A stretch of 6,526 nucleotides of DNA, from positions 1 to 6,526 of the forward strand of contig JAQUNT010000134.1 in the NCBI GenBank assembly GCA_028717525.1, read 5' to 3'. The stretch is from Elusimicrobiota bacterium. GTDB taxonomy: Bacteria > Elusimicrobiota > Elusimicrobia > UBA1565 > UBA9628. The translations under genes and the position numbers were made by a program. The notes under the pieces were generated by a model. That model was given only the letters and a program-made list of their open reading frames with translations, made no database searches and was not told where the DNA came from. This document shows, in pieces, positions 1 to 5,791 of the stretch; the first letter of the stretch is position 1; each line of letters opens with the position of its first letter.

Positions 1-214
1 CCAGGATCTTGGCCACGATGATGCCGCAAGCGGCGCCCAGGATGCCGGAGATGACGGTCACCAGGCTGATCTCCGCGATCAGGAACTCCAGGATCACGAT
101 GACCAAGCCGACCCCCGTCCCGATGACCAGGCCTTGCGGGGTGGGAGAGACCTGGAAATAGACCAGAGCCGGACAGCTGAGGATCACGAGGATGCGGAAT
201 ATCCAGATGCCCAT
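1..214 (-). CDS. PIN/TRAM-domain membrane protein (YacL-like), N-terminal part only
   Basis: The first 71 residues of a protein that runs off the window at position 1. What is visible is almost entirely hydrophobic. A first membrane segment covers about residues 4-22, a second about 28-47, and a third begins near 50 with the glycine-rich stretch SGILGAACGIIVAKIL. The ATG at 214 is preceded by AAGGAG with a 5-nt spacer, which fixes the start. The pattern of short hydrophobic helices with an acidic break (EFLIAEIS) followed by a glycine-rich helix resembles the N-terminus of YacL-type proteins, which carry a PIN nuclease-like domain and a TRAM RNA-binding domain further on. In Bacillus subtilis yacL lies close downstream of radA, and this gene follows radA here, which supports the call. 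The PIN and TRAM domains themselves lie outside the window, so the family is inferred. It could be another small membrane protein. Confidence 0.55.
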   Translation of the reverse strand, partial: MGIWIFRILVILSCPALVYFQVSPTPQGLVIGTGVGLVIVILEFLIAEISLVTVISGILGAACGIIVAKIL

Positions 215-219
215 GAGTA

Positions 220-225
220 CTCCTT
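220..225 (-). promoter_or_regulatory. Shine-Dalgarno site of the PIN/TRAM-like gene
   Basis: Read on the minus strand this is AAGGAG, followed by TACTC and then the ATG at 214. It is the best ribosome-binding site in the window. The upstream genes overlap each other and have weak or no such motif. The strong site fits a gene that starts after a spacer and must initiate on its own rather than by coupling. Confidence 0.75.
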
Positions 226-322
226 GCGTTGCCGCCGCCGCCTCGCCGCTCCGCCCGCCCGGGGTAGGAATGGGTATCTAGAATATCCCCGGACGTCCGG
301 CACGACTCGACGACGGCTAGGA
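226..322 (-). promoter_or_regulatory. radA/PIN-gene spacer with palindrome and possible promoter
   Basis: This is the only true intergenic stretch in the window. It contains a perfect 12-bp palindrome, CCGGACGTCCGG, at 289-300. Directly downstream on the minus strand lies an AT-rich patch (GGATATTCTAGATACC, about 272-287) inside otherwise very GC-rich DNA. TATTCT or TAGATA in that patch could serve as a -10 box, but no good -35 hexamer sits 16-18 nt upstream, so a promoter for the downstream gene is only a possibility. The palindrome would form only a 4-bp stem with a 4-nt loop and no T-run follows, so it does not look like an intrinsic terminator. It could equally be a protein-binding site. 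Confidence 0.25.
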
Positions 323-1723
323 TTATGACGGCTTGCGGCTTTCCGAAAACACGGCGGCGGCGGCCGATTCCAGGTCCGCGACGCCCACGAGCTCGAGCCC
401 CGGCTTGCGCGAAAGTTCCTTGACGCAGCGGGCCGGGACCAGAGCCCTCTTGAACCCGGCCTTGGCCGCTTCCTTCAGGCGCGCCTCGATATGAGGGACG
501 CGCCCCACGTCTCCCAGAAGACCGACCTCCCCGAGCATGATCCAGTCGGGTGGGATGGGGACCTCGCGCGCCGAGCTGACCACGGCCAGGCAGGCGGCCA
601 GGTCCACGGCCGGGTCTTTGATGCGCAGCCCGCCGGCCAGGCTCACGAAGACGTCGCGGTCCTCGATGCGCAGGCGCAGGTGCTTCTCCATGGAGGCCAG
701 CAGCACCAGGACGCGGTTGAGGTCCAGGCCCGTGGCCATGCGGCGGGGCAGAGGGTACTTGGTGTAGACGACCAGGGCCTGCACCTCGACGAGCAAGGGG
801 CGCGAGCCCTCCAGGGTCACGGAGGGGGCCCGGCCCGCGGCGGGCCCGCCGGCGCGGTCCTCGAGGAAGAAGCGGGAGGCGTCGCCGACCTCGGAGAGGC
901 CCTTCTCCCCCATCTCGAAGAGCCCGAGCTCGTCGGTGGGGCCGAAGCGGTTCTTCTGGGCGCGCAGCACGCGCAGCAGGTCGTGGCGCTCCGTGTCGAA
1001 ATAGAGCACGGTGTCCACGATGTGCTCCAGGACCTTGGGGCCGGCCAAAGAGCCCTCCTTCGTGACGTGGCCGAGCAGGAAGACCACCGCCTCGGACAAC
1101 TTGGCCGCGCGCAGCAGTTCCGCCGCGCACTCCCGGACCTGGGCCACGGTGCCTGGGCTGGAGGTGAGCTCCGGATGGAAGACGGTCTGCACGGAATCGA
1201 GCACGATGAGCCAGGGCTTGACCTTGGCCACCACGGCCAGAATCTTGCCCAGGTCGGTCTCGGCCAGCAGGTGGATGGAGTCGCTCCGCACGGCCAGTCG
1301 CTTGGCCCGCGCCGAGACCTGGCGCAGGGACTCCTCGCCGGAGACGTAGAGGATGGGCTCGCCGGACCGGGCGGCCGCGAGGCTGCCGCCGACCTGCAGC
1401 ATGAGGGTGGACTTGCCGATCCCCGGGGGGCCCGCCAGCAGGCAGACCTGCCCCGGGACCAAGCCGCCGCCCAGCAGGCGGTCGAATTCCCCGATGCCGG
1501 TGGCGGTGCGCGCCTCGACGTCCTGCGGGGCGTCCTTCAAGGCCACCACCTCCGAGGAGAACTCGGTCAGGCGCCGCAGGGCCGGGCCGGAGGCCGCGGG
1601 CCGGGCCTCCACGACCTCCTCGATCATGGTGTTCCAGGCCGAGCAGTCCGGGCACTGGCCCATGGGCTTGGGCGCGGAGTAGCCGCACTCCTGGCAGCGG
1701 TAGAGGGTCTTGAGGCGGGCCAT
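323..1723 (-). CDS. radA: DNA repair protein RadA (Sms), branch-migration ATPase
   Basis: A full-length 466-residue RadA, close to the usual family length of about 450-460. RadA is a RecA-like, DnaB-type hexameric ATPase that drives branch migration of recombination intermediates in homologous recombination and repair. A four-cysteine zinc finger (C10, C13, C24, C27) opens the protein. The RecA-like core has Walker A GPPGIGKST at 98-106, Walker B ending LIVLD at 172-176, and the RadA-specific KNRFG motif at 257-261. A Lon-protease-like C-terminal domain spans about 300-455, including the stretch DVFVSLAGGLRIKDPAVDLA. The ATG at 1723 gives the typical MARLKTLYRCQECG start. Reading frame continues upstream to 2311, but that stretch lies inside mlaD in another frame and is arginine/proline-rich nonsense. 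The start overlaps the mlaD stop by 1 nt (TGATG), so translation is probably coupled. The call is secure. Confidence 0.97.
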   Translation of the reverse strand: MARLKTLYRCQECGYSAPKPMGQCPDCSAWNTMIEEVVEARPAASGPALRRLTEFSSEVVALKDAPQDVEARTATGIGEFDRLLGGGLVPGQVCLLAGPPGIGKSTLMLQVGGSLAAARSGEPILYVSGEESLRQVSARAKRLAVRSDSIHLLAETDLGKILAVVAKVKPWLIVLDSVQTVFHPELTSSPGTVAQVRECAAELLRAAKLSEAVVFLLGHVTKEGSLAGPKVLEHIVDTVLYFDTERHDLLRVLRAQKNRFGPTDELGLFEMGEKGLSEVGDASRFFLEDRAGGPAAGRAPSVTLEGSRPLLVEVQALVVYTKYPLPRRMATGLDLNRVLVLLASMEKHLRLRIEDRDVFVSLAGGLRIKDPAVDLAACLAVVSSAREVPIPPDWIMLGEVGLLGDVGRVPHIEARLKEAAKAGFKRALVPARCVKELSRKPGLELVGVADLESAAAAVFSESRKPS

Positions 1724-3087
1724 CACTTGCTCTTGGACCGGCCCTTCGTGGTGGCGGCGCCGAAGGTGGCCAGGCCGAAGAGGTAGGCGACGTCCTGGTC
1801 CTCGAAGCTGACGTTGGCCCAGGTGTGGAAGCGCGGAATCTCCTGCACGTCCTCGACGCGGGCCCCGATGCCCAGCCACTTGCTCAGGCGGGCCAGCAGG
1901 CCGAAGTCGTACTCCGGATGCGAGAACTGGTGGCTTTTGTATTGGCGGTTGCGGCCGAACTCGTAGCCCTGGGCCATGACGCTGAAGCGGTTGCCCAGGG
2001 GCGTCTCGTCGCCCACGGGCTTCCGGTAGAAGGGCGTGACGGTCAGGCGCGCGCCGCCGGAGGAGCGGATGGAGCCCACCGCCAGGTCGACATAGGGGCC
2101 CTTCCCGAGCAGCTGGCCCTCGAAGCCGATCAGGCCGTCGACGCGGTTGTACGGAGCGTAGTCCACGCCGCGCACGGTCGCGTCGTTGATGTTGGCCAGG
2201 TTGGCGCCGCCGACGTAGTAGTAGCGGCCGGGCCGCGGCGAGATCTTGAGGCCCACGTCCGCGTGCGAGGTCCGGATCAAGGCGTCGTAGCGCCAGTCCA
2301 GGTTCCACCAAACGCGGAACTGCGTGATGCGCCCGAACACGTCCTTGGCCGTGGAGGCCGCGTCCTTGACCGAGGTGATGGTCTCCTTGACGTCCTCCTT
2401 GACCTTGGGGTCGTGCAGCAGCGCGCCGACCGCGCCCTTGTCCGTGGAAAGGCTGGCCATCATCTGATTGCTCTTGGCCAGCAGGTCGTCGAGCTTGGCG
2501 GTGATGGCGTCGGTGCGGTCGATGGCCTTCTCCAGCCCGGGCTTGGTGGTCACGATGAGGTCGTTGAGGTTGGCGGTCAGCTCGCGGACGTTGGCTACGG
2601 TGTCGCGCAGGTTCTCGGTGAGGGAGCCGCGCGGCCCCTTGGCGTTGAGCTCGCCGAGCAGGTCTTCCAGGCTGCCCAGGGCCCTGGTCATGGCCTTCTC
2701 CAGCATGACCGGGTCGTCGCCCTGCAAGATGGCGCCCGCCTCGATGAGCCCCCGGGAGGGGCTGCCCTGCTCCACGGCCAGGTATTTGGACCCGATGATG
2801 CCGGTGGAGGCGACGGTGAAATGCGCGCCCTTGTAGATGTCCACGCCCTTGCGGATCTGGCAGACGGCCTTGGCCAGGCCGCTCTCCAGGATCAGGCTCC
2901 TGACCTTGCCCACCTCGACGCCGGCCAGCTTGACCGGAGCGTCCTTGCTCAGGTTGCCCACGTCGTGGAAGGTGACGCTGAGTGTGTAGCGCGGCTCCAG
3001 GGTGAAGTCGCCCAGCAGGAAGATGCCCGTGCCCAGCAGGATGAGCCCGCCCAGGACGAACGCGCCGACCTTGGTCTCCAGACTCAC
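1723..3087 (-). CDS. mlaD: MlaD-type MCE protein with C-terminal beta-barrel-like domain
   Basis: The substrate-binding MCE subunit of a lipid ABC transporter, 454 residues against about 180 for E. coli MlaD. An uncleaved inner-membrane helix lies at about 8-26. One MCE domain follows at about 35-110, with typical stretches VGNLSKDAPVKLAGVEVGKV and STGIIGSKYLAVEQG. Residues about 125-255 are mostly helical and polar, including GAVGALLHDPKVKEDV as seen in long MCE proteins. From about 257 to 442 the sequence turns into alternating polar/apolar strands rich in Gly, Tyr and Trp (RVWWNLDWRYD, RYYYVGGANL, YDFGLLARLSKWLGIGARV). The last strand, VAYLFGLATF, ends in an aromatic before a short basic tail. 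I read this as an outer-membrane barrel, as in the long MlaD of Veillonella parvula. The start is GTG at 3087, overlapping the mlaF stop (GTGA), and places the anchor correctly. MCE and anchor are sure; the barrel is inferred from pattern. Confidence 0.92.
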   Translation of the reverse strand: MSLETKVGAFVLGGLILLGTGIFLLGDFTLEPRYTLSVTFHDVGNLSKDAPVKLAGVEVGKVRSLILESGLAKAVCQIRKGVDIYKGAHFTVASTGIIGSKYLAVEQGSPSRGLIEAGAILQGDDPVMLEKAMTRALGSLEDLLGELNAKGPRGSLTENLRDTVANVRELTANLNDLIVTTKPGLEKAIDRTDAITAKLDDLLAKSNQMMASLSTDKGAVGALLHDPKVKEDVKETITSVKDAASTAKDVFGRITQFRVWWNLDWRYDALIRTSHADVGLKISPRPGRYYYVGGANLANINDATVRGVDYAPYNRVDGLIGFEGQLLGKGPYVDLAVGSIRSSGGARLTVTPFYRKPVGDETPLGNRFSVMAQGYEFGRNRQYKSHQFSHPEYDFGLLARLSKWLGIGARVEDVQEIPRFHTWANVSFEDQDVAYLFGLATFGAATTKGRSKSK

Positions 3088-3875
3088 CGCGCCCCGCCCT
3101 CGACCGTCTCCGGCTCGAACTCCTTGAGCTTCATCTTGATGGGGCCCTGGCTGAGGCCGTCGACGAACTGCCGGACATAGGGGTCCTTCGTGGCCTTGAT
3201 GGCCTCGGGCCGGTCCGCGGCCAGGACGCGGCCCTCGTGGATCATGGCGATGCGGCTGGCGACCTTGTAGGCCGATTTCATGTCGTGAGTGACCACGATG
3301 GCCGTGGTATTGAGCGCCTTTTGGAGGTCCAGGATCAGGTCGTTGATCACGTCCGACATGATCGGGTCCAGGCCCGTCGTGGGCTCATCATACAAAATAT
3401 AGCTGGGCTCCGCGGCGATGGCCCGGGCCAGGGCCACGCGCTTCTTCATGCCGCCGGAGAGCTCCGAGGGCCTGAGGTCCTCCACGTCCTTGAGGCCCAC
3501 CAAAGCCAGCTTGTCCTTGGCGATGGCCCGGAAGCGGGAGGGCGGCAGGCTGGTGAGGTAGCGCAGGCCGAAGGAGACGTTCTCCCAGACCGAGAGGGAG
3601 TCGAACAGCGCCGCCTCCTGGAAGAGGTAGCCGAAGCGGCGCCGGTAGGCGGCCACGTCGGCCTCGCGGGTCAGCCTGGTGATGTCCGTGCCGTCGACCG
3701 TGATGGAGCCGGAGTCCGGCCGCACCAGCCCGATGACGCACTTGAGGAAGGTGCTCTTGCCGCAGCCGGAGCCGCCGATGACGGCCATCGTCTCGCCCTC
3801 CTGGACCGCGAGGTCCACGCCGCGCAGGACCGGCCGGCCCGGATAGCTCTTCTGGACCCCCCGGGCCTCGATCAT
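3084..3875 (-). CDS. mlaF: MlaF-type ABC transporter ATPase
   Basis: The 263-residue cytoplasmic ATPase that powers the MlaE permease in moving phospholipids between the membranes. All ABC motifs are intact: Walker A GGSGCGKST at 34-42, Q-loop glutamine at 86 in the MlaF-like context FQEAALFDSLSVWENV, signature LSGGM at 139-143, Walker B ILYDEP at 160-165 with catalytic E164, D-loop around D170, and switch histidine H197. A tail of about 20 residues follows the usual C-terminal end. E. coli MlaF also carries a C-terminal extension, which contacts the neighbouring subunit, so the tail may do the same. The ATG at 3875 overlaps the mlaE stop (ATGA), and a GGGGAT sequence lies just upstream. The same frame stays open upstream to 4544 but is a shadow of mlaE. 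No STAS-domain mlaB gene is adjacent. The assignment to the MCE-transporter ATPase group is very secure from motif context and neighbours. Confidence 0.96.
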   Translation of the reverse strand: MIEARGVQKSYPGRPVLRGVDLAVQEGETMAVIGGSGCGKSTFLKCVIGLVRPDSGSITVDGTDITRLTREADVAAYRRRFGYLFQEAALFDSLSVWENVSFGLRYLTSLPPSRFRAIAKDKLALVGLKDVEDLRPSELSGGMKKRVALARAIAAEPSYILYDEPTTGLDPIMSDVINDLILDLQKALNTTAIVVTHDMKSAYKVASRIAMIHEGRVLAADRPEAIKATKDPYVRQFVDGLSQGPIKMKLKEFEPETVEGGAR

Positions 3876-4678
3876 GTGATCCCCACGGCCGAGAGGATGG
3901 CGGTGACGAAGTAGTCGATGACCAGGACCGAGGCCATGCTCAGGACCACGGCCGCGGTGGTGGACTTGCCCACCCCTTCGGCGCCCCCCGTGGTGGTGAT
4001 GCCCTTGAAGCAGGAGATGAAGGAAATGATGCCGGCGAAGACGAAGGTCTTGAGGAAGCCGTGCATGAAGTGGCGGATCTCCATGTTGTCGAAGATGTCC
4101 GAGGTGTAGACGCTGCTGGGGATGCCGAGCTTGATGTAGGCGACCACCCAGCCGCCGAAGGTCCCGCTGAAATCCGCGACGACCGTCAGCAGCGGCAGCA
4201 CCATCAGGAAGGCCAGCACCCGCGGGATGACCAGGTAGCGCACGGGGTCGGTGCCCAAGGTGTAGAGGGCGTCGATCTGCTCGGTCACCTTCATGGTCCC
4301 CAGCTCGGCGGCGATGGCGGCGCCCGCGCGGCCGGACACGACCAGCGCGGTCATGACCGGGGCCAGCTCCATGACCATGGCGAAGGAGACCACCGTGCCC
4401 ACGAAGAGGGGCTCGTTGAAGAAATGCTTGGAGGAGGCACCCGTCTGCAGGGCCAGCACCATGCCCGTGAAGAAGGTGGTCATGGTGGTCACCGGCAGGG
4501 ACTCCACGCCGATGCGCATCATCTGGATGAGGACCTGCCGCCACTCGATGGGGGCGCGCAGCATCCAGGTCAGCGAGGAGCGCACCAGGAAGGTGAAGCG
4601 CCCCACGGACTCCGAGACGGCCATGGCTTCGCGGCCGAAGTCCTCCACCAGGCCGATCTTGAACGCGGGGCCGCTCAT
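3872..4678 (-). CDS. mlaE: MlaE-type phospholipid transporter permease
   Basis: The 268-residue inner-membrane permease of the MCE transporter, near the family's usual 260 residues. It starts with an amphipathic region (about 1-45). Hydrophobic segments follow at about 62-80, 92-115, 148-172, 210-224 and 243-265. The family signature is complete: ELAPVMTALVVSGRAGAAIA and ELGTMKVTEQIDAL (104-138), then CFKGITTTGGAEGVGKSTTAAVV (223-245). The permease dimer sits between the MlaF ATPases and the ring of MlaD, passing lipid to or from the MCE tunnel. The ATG at 4678 overlaps the alr stop (ATGA), which supports both start choice and coupling to alr. There is no strong Shine-Dalgarno sequence. Direction of transport cannot be read from sequence. 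Related TGD1 and YrbE permeases share the motifs; with MlaD and MlaF following, MlaE is the natural name. Confidence 0.96.
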   Translation of the reverse strand: MSGPAFKIGLVEDFGREAMAVSESVGRFTFLVRSSLTWMLRAPIEWRQVLIQMMRIGVESLPVTTMTTFFTGMVLALQTGASSKHFFNEPLFVGTVVSFAMVMELAPVMTALVVSGRAGAAIAAELGTMKVTEQIDALYTLGTDPVRYLVIPRVLAFLMVLPLLTVVADFSGTFGGWVVAYIKLGIPSSVYTSDIFDNMEIRHFMHGFLKTFVFAGIISFISCFKGITTTGGAEGVGKSTTAAVVLSMASVLVIDYFVTAILSAVGIT

Positions 4679-5790
4679 GAGGGCAGGAAGCTCCTGGGCA
4701 CCCGGGACGTGAGCGCGGTGGTCGTCTCGTAGGGGATGGTGCCCGCGGCCGCGGCGACTTCGGGGGCCGCGATCTCCTCGCGGCCCTGGCGGCCGATGAG
4801 GACCACGTCGTCGCCCACCCGGACCCCCGGGACCGCGGTGGCGTCGAGCATGAGCATGTCCATGGAGATGCTGCCGATGACGGGGCAGCGCCGCCCGCCC
4901 AGGAGGGCCTGGCCCCGGTTGGAGAGCCTGCGGGACCAGCCGTCCGCGTAGCCGATGGGGACGGTGGCCACGATGGTAGGCCGCCGGGCGCGGAAGGTGG
5001 CGCCGTAGCCGATGGCCGCGCCGCGGGGCACGGTCTTGAGGAAGACCACCTTGCTCTTGAGGCTCAGGACGGCCCTGAAGCCGGGGTAAAGCCCATAGAT
5101 GGCCAGGCCCGGCCGCACCATGTCCAGCCGGGCCGCCGGCAGGCGCAGTGCCGCGGCCGAATTGGCGGCGTGGTGCAGACGCGGCGAGACCCCGGCGCCG
5201 GCCAGGCCGCGCAGCGCCCCCCGGAAGCGCCGCAACTGCTCCAGAGTGAAAGCCCGATCCGTCTCCGCGCAGGAGAAGTGGGTGTAGGCTCCGGAGACCT
5301 CCACGAGCCGGGTCTCGGCCAGGTAGCCGGCGGCGGCGACGGCGGCGGCCGGGCTCATGCCGATGCGCCCCATACCGGTCTCAAGCTTGAGGTGGCAGGA
5401 GACCCGGCGGCGCTGGCGCCGCGCCACCTCGGCCAGCCGGCGCGCCGAGTCCAGGCTGGCCACGGTCGGGGTCAGCCCGAACTCGACGGCGGCCAGGAAG
5501 CTCTCGAAGGGATAGAGGCTGCCCAGGACCAGGATGGGAAGGCGGATGCCCGCCTCGCGCAGGGCGACTCCCTCCTCGACGGAGGAGACGCCCAGCCAGT
5601 CCGCGGCCCGGGCCTGCTGGGCGGCGCGGGCGCAGGCCGCGGCCCCGTGGCCGTAGGCGTCGCCCTTGACCACGAACAGGATCCTGGTGGAGCGCGGCAT
5701 GCGGCGGCGGAAGCGCCGCAGGTTCTCCCGGAGGGCGCCGAGGTGGACTTCCGCCCAGGTCGGCCGGAAGAACCGCCTCGTGCTGGTCAT
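4675..5790 (-). CDS. alr: Alanine racemase
   Basis: A complete 371-residue PLP enzyme that interconverts L- and D-alanine in the cytoplasm and so supplies D-alanine for peptidoglycan. The N-terminal TIM barrel carries the PLP lysine K42 in VVKGDAYGHG. It also has HLKLETGMGRIG at 133-144, whose K135 matches the lysine that is carbamylated in the Geobacillus enzyme. HAANSAA lies at 207-213, and R226 in MVRPGLAIYG is expected to pair with the PLP ring nitrogen. The C-terminal beta domain has the second catalytic base Y262 in IGYGATF, then VPIGYADGW and the SMD motif at 309-311. Two usual positions differ: KGD where many homologues have KAN or KAD, and GSISMD where GR(V/I)(S/C)MD is common. All catalytic residues are present, so it should be active. 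It starts 1 nt after the dnaB stop; dnaB and alr are also neighbours in E. coli. The N-terminus is arginine-rich. Confidence 0.96.
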   Translation of the reverse strand: MTSTRRFFRPTWAEVHLGALRENLRRFRRRMPRSTRILFVVKGDAYGHGAAACARAAQQARAADWLGVSSVEEGVALREAGIRLPILVLGSLYPFESFLAAVEFGLTPTVASLDSARRLAEVARRQRRRVSCHLKLETGMGRIGMSPAAAVAAAGYLAETRLVEVSGAYTHFSCAETDRAFTLEQLRRFRGALRGLAGAGVSPRLHHAANSAAALRLPAARLDMVRPGLAIYGLYPGFRAVLSLKSKVVFLKTVPRGAAIGYGATFRARRPTIVATVPIGYADGWSRRLSNRGQALLGGRRCPVIGSISMDMLMLDATAVPGVRVGDDVVLIGRQGREEIAAPEVAAAAGTIPYETTTALTSRVPRSFLPS

Positions 5791-5791
5791 C

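Noticed and set aside
289..300. Palindrome as intrinsic terminator of radA
   Set aside because: The stem would be only 4 bp with a 4-nt loop, and no T-run follows on either strand.
134..328. Short plus-strand open frame of 64 codons covering the radA/PIN spacer
   Set aside because: It overlaps the N-terminus of the membrane protein gene and the radA stop on the other strand, is Arg-rich, has no motif and no clear ribosome-binding site.
491..1786. Plus-strand open frame of 431 codons opposite radA
   Set aside because: It is antisense to a secure radA. Its product is a low-complexity Gly/Ala/Gln/His/Asp-rich string with no recognisable motif, as expected from stop-poor GC-rich DNA.
1724..2311. 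Upstream extension of the radA frame
   Set aside because: It lies inside mlaD in another frame and encodes Arg/Pro/Leu-rich nonsense. Homology to RadA begins exactly at the methionine at 1723.
1825..3180. Plus-strand open frame of 451 codons opposite mlaD
   Set aside because: It mirrors mlaD codons and is rich in Ala, Val, Asp, Gln and His without any domain pattern. It is a shadow frame.
3876..4544. Upstream extension of the mlaF frame
   Set aside because: It overlaps mlaE, is His/Gly/Arg-rich low complexity, and the ABC domain begins at the ATG at 3875.
4061..4732. Plus-strand open frame of 223 codons opposite mlaE
   Set aside because: It is antisense to mlaE, His/Gly/Asp/Gln-rich and has no motif. 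It is a product of base composition.
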